This document shows, piece after piece, positions 17,901 to 25,289 of a DNA stretch of 64,000 nucleotides (position 1 is its first letter; every line of letters starts with the position of its first letter). This DNA comes from Niabella aurantiaca DSM 17617 (GTDB taxonomy: Bacteria; Bacteroidota; Bacteroidia; Chitinophagales; Chitinophagaceae). Below the pieces are notes generated by a model that was given only the letters and a program-made list of their open reading frames with translations, had not been told where the DNA came from and made no database searches. The translations under genes were made by a program, and so were the position numbers. Location: the NCBI RefSeq assembly GCF_000374125.1, contig NZ_KB893645.1, positions 186,109 to 250,108 of the forward strand, given 5' to 3'.

Positions 17901-18528
17901 GCGCCTGGAAAACCTGGGTGAGGTGAACCCGACGGCCATTGAAGCCTTTACCGAAATGAAAAAGCGCTACGAGTTTATTGTAGAGCAGAAGAGCGACCTG
18001 GTAAATGCCAAGGAAAGCCTGTTAAAGACCATTGAAGAGGTAGAGGCCACCGCCAACCAGAAGTTCCTGGATACCTTTAACCAGGTACGGGAGAATTTTC
18101 AGAAAGTATTTAAATCGCTGTTTACAGAGGACGATCAGTGCGACCTGGTATTGGAGAACCCGGAAAACCTTGCAGATACGGGTATTGATGTAGTGGCAAA
18201 ACCAAAAGGGAAACGCCCGACCTCATTAACACAGCTGAGCGGGGGAGAGCGGACCCTTACGGCAACCGCGCTGCTGTTTGCCATCTACCTGATCAAGCCG
18301 GCGCCTTTCTGTATCCTGGATGAGGTGGATGCCCCGCTGGATGATGCCAATGTGGGCAAGTTTACCAACATGATCCGCCAGTTTAGCGAAAACTCGCAGT
18401 TCATTATTGTAACCCACAATAAAACCACCATGAGCACCGTGGATGTGATCTACGGGGTAACCATGCAGGAGCCCGGTGTAAGCAAGCTGGTAAGCGTGGA
18501 TTTCCGCAGTCTTGCGGCACAGAATTAG
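14998..18528 (+). CDS. smc: Chromosome segregation ATPase SMC
   Basis: A full-length 1176-residue SMC protein, the core of bacterial condensin that extrudes DNA loops. The N-terminal ATPase half carries Walker A GPNGCGKSN at residues 31-39. Two long coiled coils flank the hinge (about residues 505-665, starting YPESVKFLHNN). The C-terminal half has the ABC signature LSGGERT from about residue 1080 and Walker B with the catalytic Glu in ILDEVDAPLDD (about 1105-1115). Start is GTG at 14998, which places MRLKSLEIKGFKSF at the N-terminus as in other SMCs. No scpA or scpB gene is adjacent. Very high confidence. Confidence 0.97.
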   Translation: MRLKSLEIKGFKSFADKTVVNFDDNITGIVGPNGCGKSNIVDSIRWVIGEQKISALRSENLDSLVFNGSKTRSASGLAEVSLTFENTKNLLPTEFSTVRITRKFYKSGESEYRLNDVQCRLKDIQNLFMDTGVSTDSYAIIALDMVDDLIKDKDNSRRRMLEQAAGISIYKTRKKEAKQKLDATEQDLNRIEDLLFEINNQLKALESQARKAEKYHEIKKEYREVSIELAKAALEGFNLTYKELNDQQQAETDRSVKLEAEIATAEAHIEQEKLVFIEKERALQSMQAAYNELVQQVRTREGDKNLAVQRLQYLKERETGLQEFLSKSDAQLKGIEESIAFTRQQVGDEELAYEGLTEQLENFRDEVTRRRNVLDEQRHGVDSLRMEYQQVQRDQFEAEKKVAVADTSVQNLQRTIGQMEDESAQREEFLQKVRTDHGLKERELEERNASLEQLQAHHDHTKEQILQTQGIVEELRNRLADETRVLDAKRNEHDLLKSMIDSMEGYPESVKFLHNNKEWNTNAPILSDILYVKEEYRTALENVLEPYLNYYVVDDLQQGLRAVHLLSDQKKGKANFFLLNRIEEMGGENTHSLQGATPALEVIEVEDRYRKLAAHLLGNVFVAEGEEALQNSNGSVVIEKQGKFVKGRFTLTGGSVGLIEGKKIGRVKNLEKLQEDIAAQDEVVQNLRAQIQARHNEVIAFNEDLRENAIKETQKEIQELTNAVFALQNRSENLQSQQSVAKNRLEELAEQLQSTQSSIAGVRQSLAAFTEILQQNANKLAEAEETFKQAEAGYQEATAQFNEFNLNVTRQQSKVTALKQELNFKTNQLEELKRQIEQSTVQLSDTGGEIVSSENALKEIEENLLNLVRSREQDQQTLNEADQAYYNMRNVLNEKESGLRHKIREKEQVEHLLAAIKDKLNELKLQLAGTRERLNVEFKIQIEDILDDPRNTEVATEELQEKADRMKKRLENLGEVNPTAIEAFTEMKKRYEFIVEQKSDLVNAKESLLKTIEEVEATANQKFLDTFNQVRENFQKVFKSLFTEDDQCDLVLENPENLADTGIDVVAKPKGKRPTSLTQLSGGERTLTATALLFAIYLIKPAPFCILDEVDAPLDDANVGKFTNMIRQFSENSQFIIVTHNKTTMSTVDVIYGVTMQEPGVSKLVSVDFRSLAAQN

Positions 18529-18617
18529 GTTTTTAGAGGGTGCAAGGGGTGATTGATTCTACCTGTTAAGGTTCACAAATTTGTCCCTGCCGGAATATAG
18601 TTGTTATAAATAGGGAG

Positions 18618-18742
18618 GTTGTATCAAAAGTCTTTCATTTGTCATTGGCAACCTGTTTCCGTATCTGATAATAGTTATCTATCAATAGATCCTGAAACAA
18701 GTTCAGAACGACAACACGCTATAAAGCGACTTTTGATACCAT
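18618..18742. repeat. MITE-like element with terminal inverted repeats
   Basis: GTATCAAAAGT (18621-18631) and ACTTTTGATAC (18729-18739) are perfect 11-bp inverted ends; with flanks the ends match at about 14 of 17 positions. The ~120-bp element has no coding potential. Its interior includes AGTTCAGAACGACAA (18700-18714) and CAATAGATCCTGAAACA (18683-18699), which recur in inverted order and orientation at 51467-51521. It lies in the gap after smc. Confidence 0.55.
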
Positions 18743-18804
18743 CTCTTTTTTTATGCCCTTTTTTAAACCGGTCATTTGTACTATGTCCCCCGGATCTCCC
18801 CGTC

Positions 18805-18834
18805 GCCCGTAATACAAAGATTACCGGGCTTTTT
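18805..18834 (+). terminator. Intrinsic terminator downstream of smc
   Basis: GCCCGTAAT (18805-18813) pairs with ATTACCGGGC (18820-18829, one bulged base), and TTTTT follows at once. It lies 277 bp after the smc stop, beyond the MITE-like element, so it may end the smc transcript. The rest of 18835-19155 holds a GC-rich hairpin (about 18999-19024) and no gene. Confidence 0.65.
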
Positions 18835-19155
18835 CACAAAAAAATATGCCAACTGCTGATCTTCATCAGCCATGGATAACGACCACTCCGTAATTTTGCT
18901 TTTCATAAAGATCGATCATCCATTAATACCTGCACCATGTTTAACGAACGGGTAAGGCTGAGGCGGTAAAACCGGTTAAAGATGGAATGGCGGCGGGCGC
19001 CGGCGGCTTTACCAAAGCCGGCGACAGCAAGGCGGTGTTGCCGGCCCTGACGGCATGTGCCGGAAGCGGCACCGGGCCGGCCTGCCCGTTTTAGGGAAAC
19101 AGGATCAATGAAACCGGATAGAGCTTTAAACAACCAAAATGTTAAGATACTTTTT

Positions 19156-21261
19156 ATGCCTGTATTTAATAAGTCGAGAGCCTTTGTGGTGAAGCTGATC
19201 ATTTTATGCGTATTTGCCCTTATTATTGCGCAGCTGGTCAACCTGCAGCTGGTTAACCGGAAATACCTGGAGCTGGCAAAGGACAATGCCGTTTTTCAAA
19301 AGATCATTTACCCGGAGCGGGGGATCATTTATGACAGGAAGGGAAGGGCCATTTTGAATAACACCATCATGTTTGACCTGGTAGTGACCCCTGCAGAGGT
19401 GAAGAACCTGGATACGGCAGCTTTCTGTAATCTTATGGAGATCGATACGGCGATGTTCAGAACCCGCATCATAAGTGCCATTATAAAAAACTCCCGTATG
19501 CGGCCTTCTGTATTTCAATCGTTGCTGACACCGGAGGTACAGGCACGCTTTGAAGAGAACAGCTGGCGCTTTCCCGGTTTTGCCTTACAGCAACGGCCGG
19601 TGCGTACCTATCCGTACCATGCAGGGGCACATTTCCTGGGGTATATCGGAGAAGTGGATGCAAAAGATATTGAACGGTCGGGCAACTTTTACCGGCCGGG
19701 CGATTATGCGGGTAAGAACGGGCTGGAATATAATTATGAAGGCGTGCTGATGGGGCGGCGTGGTGTGCAGTACATGATCAAAGATAACAGGAACCGCCTG
19801 GTGGGGCATTATGAAAATGGTGATTTTGATACGACCGCGATTGCGGGAAAAGGACTAAAAACCTACCTGGATGTTGACCTGCAGGTGCTGGCTGAAAGGC
19901 TGATGGCTAATAAAGTGGGGGCGGTGGTAGCACTGGATCCGAAAACCGGAGGCATACTGGCCATGACATCCGGCCCCGTCTTCAACCCCAACGATCTTAC
20001 CGGACCGCAAAAAAATGCCCATTATGCAAAAATGGCGTTGGATGTGCGGGCTCCGCTATTGAACAGGGGGATCAAAGGGCGGTATCCGCCCGGCTCTACT
20101 TTTAAACCGCTGGGCGGTTTGGTTGCATTGGATGAAGGGGTCATTACACCTGCCTCTGGTTATCCCTGCCGGGGAGGATATGATGCCTGTGGCAGAAGGG
20201 TAGGATGCCTGGAGTCCTGGGCCGGGCATGCAGATAACCTGCGCCTGGCCATTGCCCATTCCTGTAACGCTTTTTTTATGAATGCATATCGCCTTACCGT
20301 TGATAATCCGGAGTACGGAGATGTAAAACGGGGCTATGAAAAATGGGAGGAGTATATGCATAAGCTGGGGTTGGGAGTACGCCTTGGGGTAGACCTGCCC
20401 AGCGAAGACAAGGGTAAGATACCCACCGTAGGGGATTATGATGAAGACTATAAAGGCAATTGGAGCTCCTGTACCAACCTTACCCTGGGAATAGGGCAGG
20501 ACAAGATGCTGGCTACACCCCTGCAGCTGGCCAATGCAGTATGCATTATTGCGAACAGGGGTTATTATTATATTCCTCATTTTGTAGACAGCATAGAAGA
20601 AGAAACACCTGCCGATGCACAGGCATTGCAGAGATACCGGCAACGGCAGGAAACGCTGACGCATATTTCTGCAGCAGCCTATGATGCCATTATTAATGGA
20701 ATGAACGATGTGGTGACACAGGGTACCGCAAAGGTGGCGGCTATCCCCGGTATAGACGTATGCGCAAAGACAGGCACAGCGGAAAACGCCACCGTACTGG
20801 ATGGGAAGCGTATAGAGCTGAAGGATAATTCCATGTTTATTTGTTTTGCACCCAGGGATAACCCAAAGATCGCCATAGCGGTGGCCGTGGAGAATGCCGG
20901 CTATGGAGGCACCTGGGCCGGGCCTATTGCACGCATACTGATGGAGCGATACCTGCTGGACAGCCTGACCAACAAAAGCAAGGCCGACCTGGAACGGATT
21001 GCCCGGGCCAACCTGATACCCTGGTATTTTGAACGCCTGCAATATAAAACGGACTCCATAAGGGCCGAGCAATGGACCAAACTTACAAAAGATAGTACCC
21101 GGCTGCGCCGGTTTCTAAAGCACGCCGGGCGCCCCGCAGCAAAAAAAACTGATAGTACGGGAGTTGCAATGGACCTGCCTTCCGGAAAGGCAATGCTGCC
21201 AGCCCGGAAACAACGGACTTTTGAGCCGGTATGGGCCGGCATTTCCCTTCGCTCAGAATAA
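19156..21261 (+). CDS. mrdA: Penicillin-binding protein 2 (peptidoglycan transpeptidase)
   Basis: Class B penicillin-binding protein of the elongation machinery; cross-links peptidoglycan stem peptides in the periplasm. From the ATG at 19156 (MPVFNKSRAF) it has 701 residues; an ATG at 19108 would add 16. A single membrane helix (about 11-30) is followed by the PBP dimer domain beginning PERGIIYDRKGRAILNN, and the transpeptidase domain with S314-T-F-K317, S369-C-N371 and K538-T-G540. The C-terminal tail (residues ~640-701) is long, basic and low in complexity. It stands alone here, without mreCD or rodA, which usually flank it in Bacteroidota. Confidence 0.93.
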   Translation: MPVFNKSRAFVVKLIILCVFALIIAQLVNLQLVNRKYLELAKDNAVFQKIIYPERGIIYDRKGRAILNNTIMFDLVVTPAEVKNLDTAAFCNLMEIDTAMFRTRIISAIIKNSRMRPSVFQSLLTPEVQARFEENSWRFPGFALQQRPVRTYPYHAGAHFLGYIGEVDAKDIERSGNFYRPGDYAGKNGLEYNYEGVLMGRRGVQYMIKDNRNRLVGHYENGDFDTTAIAGKGLKTYLDVDLQVLAERLMANKVGAVVALDPKTGGILAMTSGPVFNPNDLTGPQKNAHYAKMALDVRAPLLNRGIKGRYPPGSTFKPLGGLVALDEGVITPASGYPCRGGYDACGRRVGCLESWAGHADNLRLAIAHSCNAFFMNAYRLTVDNPEYGDVKRGYEKWEEYMHKLGLGVRLGVDLPSEDKGKIPTVGDYDEDYKGNWSSCTNLTLGIGQDKMLATPLQLANAVCIIANRGYYYIPHFVDSIEEETPADAQALQRYRQRQETLTHISAAAYDAIINGMNDVVTQGTAKVAAIPGIDVCAKTGTAENATVLDGKRIELKDNSMFICFAPRDNPKIAIAVAVENAGYGGTWAGPIARILMERYLLDSLTNKSKADLERIARANLIPWYFERLQYKTDSIRAEQWTKLTKDSTRLRRFLKHAGRPAAKKTDSTGVAMDLPSGKAMLPARKQRTFEPVWAGISLRSE

Positions 21262-21301
21262 ATTAAAGGACTGCTGACATAAGGCTGTCATCTGCCCAAA
21301 A

Positions 21302-21309
21302 TAGCTTTG
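21302..21309 (+). promoter_or_regulatory. Minus-7 promoter element (TAGCTTTG)
   Basis: An exact TAnnTTTG match 30 bp before the small gene at 21339. No TTTG was seen 20 bp upstream, so only half of the promoter is supported. Confidence 0.35.
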
Positions 21310-21338
21310 TATCGTTAAATCACTTAAATCTGAATGAT

Positions 21339-21551
21339 ATGACAACAATGGCTCAGAGGCATGTGAATGATCTGCACGCGGTCCTGTACCGCTTGCTGGT
21401 ACAGGGTGCCACATCCCGGCAGCGCCCCGCAGATCATGGCGAAGGGAGTGGGTATTTTGAGATGACATCCGTCCTGGACCCGTTTGGGTCCGTTTTCAGG
21501 ATGATGACCGGTAAACAGGAAACAGGTACTAAAAAAGATAAAACCCGCTAA
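21339..21551 (+). CDS. Small hypothetical protein upstream of the YdeI-like gene
   Basis: A 70-residue reading frame (MTTMAQRHVNDLHAVL...) that ends 2 bp before the next ATG, with a promoter-like element 30 bp ahead of its start. It has no signal peptide, no membrane segment and no motif I recognise; the C-terminal end is basic (GTKKDKTR). The first half could form an amphipathic helix. The position and promoter support it as a real gene, but codon evidence alone is weak. Confidence 0.4.
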   Translation: MTTMAQRHVNDLHAVLYRLLVQGATSRQRPADHGEGSGYFEMTSVLDPFGSVFRMMTGKQETGTKKDKTR

Positions 21552-21553
21552 CC

Positions 21554-21925
21554 ATGGAAATAAAAGATGGCAGGATTGCTGTATATGCCAAAACACGCCG
21601 CCAGTGGCGGAGCTGGCTGCAAAAAAATGCCGGTAAGCAGGAGCCGGTGTGGCTGATCCTTTTTCATAAAGGCTGCAGCACACCCTCGGTAGACCGGATT
21701 GCGGCAACGGAAGAGGCGCTTTGTTTTGGGTGGATCGACAGCCTCTGTAAAAAACGGGATGCCGAAAGTTATTACCTTACGTTTTCGCCCCGCAACCCGC
21801 GGAAAAGTAACTGGAGCCTCCCCAATATAGAGCGGGCAAAGCGCATGATTGCCGAAGGAAAGATGACGGAAGAGGGCCTGCGGCTGATTGCCATAGCAAA
21901 GGTAAAGGGCCTGTGGCAGGAGTAA
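21554..21925 (+). CDS. YdeI/OmpD-associated-like protein, C-terminally truncated
   Basis: A 123-residue protein matching the N-terminal two thirds of the YdeI/OmpD-associated family: LILFHKGCSTPSVDRIAATE, EEALCFGWIDSLCKKRDAES, then FSPRNPRKSNWS and NIERAKRMIAEGKMTEEGL. Family members usually run to ~190-200 residues, with a C-terminal OmdA-type segment that is absent here; the stop follows KVKGLWQE and only 7 bp separate it from the convergent scoB gene. It may be a decayed gene or a short functional form. The family is linked to peptide/bacteriocin protection in annotation, but its biochemistry is not established. Confidence 0.65.
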   Translation: MEIKDGRIAVYAKTRRQWRSWLQKNAGKQEPVWLILFHKGCSTPSVDRIAATEEALCFGWIDSLCKKRDAESYYLTFSPRNPRKSNWSLPNIERAKRMIAEGKMTEEGLRLIAIAKVKGLWQE

Positions 21926-21932
21926 GGAGGGC

Positions 21933-22592
21933 CTATACCAGTTTTATTTCCGGCACATCGCCTTTAACCACCAGCCGGCCTTCAGTGGCCTTTTGTATGT
22001 CTTCTACGGATACGCCGGGCGCGCGCTCCAGCAATACAAATCCTTCATCGGTGATTTCCAATACCGCCAGATCGCTTACGATTTTTTTAATGCATTTTAC
22101 ACCGGTAAGGGGCAGGGTACATTGCTTTAATAGTTTGGATTGCCCGTCCTTGCTCGTATGCTGCATGGCTACGATGATGTTCTTAGCCGCAGCCACCAGG
22201 TCCATCGCCCCACCCATGCCTTTTACCATTTTCCCGGGGATCTTCCAGCTGGCGATATCGCCGGTATCGCTTACTTCAAAGGCACCCAGTACGGTAAGAT
22301 CGATGTGGCCGCCGCGGATCATGGCAAAGCTGGTGGCCGAATCAAAATAAACGCCGCCGGGCAGCAGGGTAACAGTTTGTTTGCCGGCATTGATCAGGTC
22401 CGGATCGGCCATGCCTTTTTGGGGGAAGGGCCCCATGCCCAGCATGCCGTTCTCCGACTGCAATACCACCTCGATCCCTTCCGGAATATAGTTGGCTACC
22501 AGGGTAGGGATGCCGATGCCGAGGTTTACATAGTAACCGTCTTTCAATTCCTGAGCAATGCGTTGTGCGATCTGTTGTTTTGTGAGGCTCAT
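21933..22592 (-). CDS. scoB: Succinyl-CoA:3-ketoacid CoA-transferase subunit B
   Basis: Beta subunit (219 residues) of the heteromeric CoA-transferase that moves CoA from succinyl-CoA to acetoacetate. The catalytic Glu is E47 in VVLQSENGMLGMGP; the opening YVNLGIGIPTLVANYIPEG and the later GGHIDLTVLGAFEVSDTGDI are typical of SCOT-B/AtoA. It is the last gene of the leucine-degradation run and uses the acetoacetate released by HMG-CoA lyase. It lies 101 bp downstream of scoA, with a 12-bp inverted repeat in the gap. Confidence 0.93.
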   Translation of the reverse strand: MSLTKQQIAQRIAQELKDGYYVNLGIGIPTLVANYIPEGIEVVLQSENGMLGMGPFPQKGMADPDLINAGKQTVTLLPGGVYFDSATSFAMIRGGHIDLTVLGAFEVSDTGDIASWKIPGKMVKGMGGAMDLVAAAKNIIVAMQHTSKDGQSKLLKQCTLPLTGVKCIKKIVSDLAVLEITDEGFVLLERAPGVSVEDIQKATEGRLVVKGDVPEIKLV

Positions 22593-22610
22593 TTTTTTGT
22601 TTTTTTAACG

Positions 22611-22698
22611 AGTAGGAAATAGGGAGTGGCTAGTGGGGAGTGGTTAGCAGGAGCGCAGCAAGTAACGAATGAGGTTATACTGCTTGCTATTTCCTACT
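22611..22698. repeat. Inverted repeat in the scoA-scoB gap
   Basis: AGTAGGAAATAG (22611-22622) and CTATTTCCTACT (22687-22698) are perfect 12-bp inverted repeats 64 nt apart. One arm contains the scoA stop codon. Between the arms, short repeats of the CCACTCCC kind occur. In the mRNA this would form a stable stem, which could adjust the ratio of the two subunits or simply be a small repeat insertion. Confidence 0.55.
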
Positions 22699-23386
22699 GG
22701 CTTTCCGTCAGCTGCTCGATCCTTTTTTCATAATCCGTTCCCTGGAAGATCCGTGTTATGTAAATACCGGGGGTGTGGATCTGCATGGGATCCAATTGTC
22801 CGGCAGGCACCAGTTCTTCCACTTCCGCAATGGTAATCTTCCCGGCAGTGGCCATGGGATGATTGAAATTGCGGGCCGTTTCCTTATATATAAGATTGCC
22901 ATGAGTATCGCCCTTCCAGGCTTTGATGAGGGCGAAATCGGCTTTCAGCGCATGTTCCAGCAGATGTGGCTTGCCGTTGAATTCCCGCACTTCCTTTCCC
23001 TCCGCCACTTCGGTGCCGTACCCCGCTGGTACATAAAAGGCAGGAATGCCCGCCCCGCCCGCACGGCAGCGCTCCGCCAGCGTACCCTGCGGGATCAGCT
23101 CCACTTCCAGCTCGCCGTGTAAAAGCTGCCGCTCAAATTCGGCGTTTTCCCCTACATAAGAGGCGATCATTTTCCGGATCTGTTTTTTTTGCAGAAGGAG
23201 GCCGAGCCCGAAATCGTCCACGCCGGCGTTGTTGGAAATACAGGTGAGCTCCCGGAGATCCGTTTCCGTGATTGCCATAATGCAATTCTCAGGGATGCCG
23301 CAAAGCCCGAAGCCCCCCACCATCAGCGTCATACCGCTTTTGATACCGGCGATAGCTTCCTTCGCATTTTTTACAACTTTGTTCAT
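22694..23386 (-). CDS. scoA: Succinyl-CoA:3-ketoacid CoA-transferase subunit A
   Basis: Alpha subunit (230 residues) of the acetoacetate CoA-transferase. The start at 23386 gives [18 protein letters not shown]; an upstream frame extension to 23428 runs through a repeat and is not used. The CoA-binding [10 protein letters not shown] is at residues 24-33, and [19 protein letters not shown] and [12 protein letters not shown] are family segments. Together with scoB it converts acetoacetate plus succinyl-CoA to acetoacetyl-CoA and succinate, closing leucine and ketone-body use. Confidence 0.93.
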   Translation of the reverse strand: MNKVVKNAKEAIAGIKSGMTLMVGGFGLCGIPENCIMAITETDLRELTCISNNAGVDDFGLGLLLQKKQIRKMIASYVGENAEFERQLLHGELEVELIPQGTLAERCRAGGAGIPAFYVPAGYGTEVAEGKEVREFNGKPHLLEHALKADFALIKAWKGDTHGNLIYKETARNFNHPMATAGKITIAEVEELVPAGQLDPMQIHTPGIYITRIFQGTDYEKRIEQLTESQ

Positions 23387-23400
23387 ATGATTTATTTTTT

Positions 23401-23480
23401 GCCACCAACACACTAAGTCGCAAAGCATTACCAGGAGGGGTGATCTTTATATTTTCTTTGTGCCTTCATGTCTTTGTGGC
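23401..23480. repeat. Inverted pair of CCACAAAGACAC-type repeats
   Basis: Positions 23401-23425 and 23456-23480 are imperfect inverted copies (about 19 of 25 match) of a GCCACAAAGACACTAAG-like repeat. Similar short repeats are frequent between genes in many Bacteroidota. It lies in the 101-bp gap upstream of scoA. Confidence 0.55.
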
Positions 23481-23487
23481 GGGATTT

Positions 23488-24084
23488 TTAAAAATGATAC
23501 ACCATGCCAACGCCGTTTTCTGTAGCGGCAAATTCCGGTGCTGCATGCTTCCACGAGCCGTTCCGTTTTTGATGGCTTCCGCACATGACCACATCAAATA
23601 AGAGCAGCCCCGCACCCTGAACGAGCAGCGCATTTCCATAACCCCTGTTCCTCGCCGGATTTTTTGCGTGCCCTGCCCGGGACCTTAAAAACACTCCGGT
23701 GCCCATATACAGCAGGTCGAGTCCTCCATTAATAGCGTATAATTTTTTTACATTTTTATAAGCCCGGTATTTATCGGCATCCGAAGGGGACAGGTTTTTT
23801 TCCTTTTTGACGCGCATGAGTCCTAAAACGCCAATGCCGGTATTGACCACACCCCATAAAGCATTCATAGTATGAAATGCTTTGACCTCCGTATTGTTTG
23901 TACTGAGGGCTCCGATAATACCGCTGCCCATATTGACCACACCCCATCCGGAGAGCACCCACATGCCCCTCCTGTTGGTTTCGATCCGTTGCTGGTGCAG
24001 CGCATCAATATTCCATGCGTGGTTTTGCTGTGCCTGTGAAAAGCAGAAGGAGCAACTGAAGAACAGAATATATAAAAACTTCAT
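23488..24084 (-). CDS. Membrane protein, DUF6992-like
   Basis: A 198-residue protein with a signal peptide (MKFLYILFFSCSFCFSQAQ) and four hydrophobic segments: GMWVLSGWGVVNMGSGIIGA, ALWGVVNTGIGVLGL, INGGLDLLYMGTGVF and NALLVQGAGLLLFDVV. The Gly-rich spacing within them suggests tight helix packing. The layout resembles DUF6992 membrane proteins of Bacteroidota, function unknown. It sits between HMG-CoA lyase (32 bp) and scoA inside the leucine cluster, on the same strand, so it is probably cotranscribed, but a metabolic role is not evident. Confidence 0.6.
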   Translation of the reverse strand: MKFLYILFFSCSFCFSQAQQNHAWNIDALHQQRIETNRRGMWVLSGWGVVNMGSGIIGALSTNNTEVKAFHTMNALWGVVNTGIGVLGLMRVKKEKNLSPSDADKYRAYKNVKKLYAINGGLDLLYMGTGVFLRSRAGHAKNPARNRGYGNALLVQGAGLLLFDVVMCGSHQKRNGSWKHAAPEFAATENGVGMVYHF

Positions 24085-24116
24085 AACCTTTTTTTACGTA
24101 AGTTACGATATCCGGT

Positions 24117-24983
24117 TTAAGATTTCAGCGGGTTGAAATCGGGGTACGCAGCAGCGATCTGCAGAATGCGGCTTTCATCCAGTCCGGTTGCAATATGATT
24201 ATTACGAAAATATTGCAACAACGTAAGTGTATTCACATTGCCCAGTAGCTCATAGCCCGTGAGCGGGCAACCTCCCAGGCCGTTGATGACCCCGTCAAAA
24301 CTGCGGCAGCCAGCCTTCCAGGCAGCATCGATCTTTGCAGGCGCTTCTTCGGGAAGCGTATGCAGGTGAAGCCCCAGTTCCACACCGGGAAAGCGCGGGA
24401 TCAGGGGTTTAAAAATTTGATAGATCACTTCCGGCGTTCCCAGTCCGGTAGTATCGGATAAGGTTATGGTTTGAACGCCTTTGTTTGCCAGCAAATAAAC
24501 AGCATCCTGTATCATAAATTGTGACCATTCATCACCATAGGGATTTCCGAAAGCCATGCTGATATATACCCGGAGGCTTTTTCCGCTGCCCTGGCTGATA
24601 TCGGCAATTTCATTTAGCACATGCAGCACTTTAGAAGAATCGGAATGGATATTCCGTTCCAGGAAGGTGTTGGAGATCGAATAAGGGAACCCCAGGATGT
24701 CCACCTTTTGTTGAGCGGCGGCCTCAGCAGCTCCCCGTTCGTTTCCGATAATGGCCAGCAATTTGGTAGCCGATCCTTCTTTATGGACCCCTTCCAGTAC
24801 TTTGGCAGACTCCGCCATTTGGGGCACGGCTTTTGGGGACACAAAACTTCCGAAATCGATCACGTCGAAGCCGGCCTGCATCAGTTCATTGATATAGGCA
24901 GCCCGTTTTTCGGGTGAGATGGTATAAGACAATCCCTGTTGTGCATCGCGGGGGCATTCGGTTATTTTTAGTTCATTGTTCAT
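24117..24983 (-). CDS. mvaB: Hydroxymethylglutaryl-CoA lyase
   Basis: Splits HMG-CoA into acetyl-CoA and acetoacetate, the last leucine-specific step. The 288-residue TIM-barrel protein has the substrate/metal region ITECPRDAQQG (usual form E-x-GPRDGLQ), SFVSPKAVPQMA, the metal-binding HLHT, and the flexible catalytic loop GLGGCP with its conserved Cys. The N-terminal EVGPRDGLQ motif is altered (ECPRDAQQG), but the Arg-Asp pair remains. The start codon lies within a run of ATGAAC repeats. The downstream membrane-protein gene is 32 bp away. Confidence 0.9.
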   Translation of the reverse strand: MNNELKITECPRDAQQGLSYTISPEKRAAYINELMQAGFDVIDFGSFVSPKAVPQMAESAKVLEGVHKEGSATKLLAIIGNERGAAEAAAQQKVDILGFPYSISNTFLERNIHSDSSKVLHVLNEIADISQGSGKSLRVYISMAFGNPYGDEWSQFMIQDAVYLLANKGVQTITLSDTTGLGTPEVIYQIFKPLIPRFPGVELGLHLHTLPEEAPAKIDAAWKAGCRSFDGVINGLGGCPLTGYELLGNVNTLTLLQYFRNNHIATGLDESRILQIAAAYPDFNPLKS

Positions 24984-25022
24984 GGTTCATAGTAGGTTTT
25001 CTATATCTACCGGAAGCTTTCT

Positions 25023-25247
25023 TTATAAAGAATTACGAAGTTTAGTGATCATTTTGCGTCGTAACTCATAGTCCTCATATAATTTTTTAAACAACTGTTC
25101 TGTAATATAGTTTCTCTTTTTAGATAAAAACAGCCCGGTCACTACTTCAATAGCCGAACGCAGGGCGATATTTAAGAATTGCTTAAATACAGGAATGGTT
25201 TGCCCGGTTTTTATTGCTTCCGGTTGCGTCCGTTCACTCAGAAACGG
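25023..25247 (-). pseudogene. Remnant of a four-helix-bundle protein (23S rRNA IVP-like family)
   Basis: The minus strand encodes about 70 residues in one open frame ending at 25023 with no start codon. Segments are FKQFLNIALRSAIEVVTGL, FLSKKRNYITEQLFKKLY and ELRRKMITKLRNSL. These match the last two thirds of the small four-helix-bundle family (TIGR02436), where an N-terminal helix pair ending in an AEGS-like motif would precede; here it is missing and a TGA closes the frame upstream. It fills most of the 305-bp gap between mvaB and the acyl-CoA dehydrogenase gene. It is a decayed insertion, not a working gene. Confidence 0.65.
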
Positions 25248-25289
25248 GTTTCAGGTAAAAACCATTAACCATGAACTATCGCCCATGAA

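Noticed and set aside
20056-21072. 338-codon open frame on the minus strand
   Set aside because: It is antisense to the PBP2 gene, which has all catalytic motifs; the peptide has no recognisable domain and results from codon bias.
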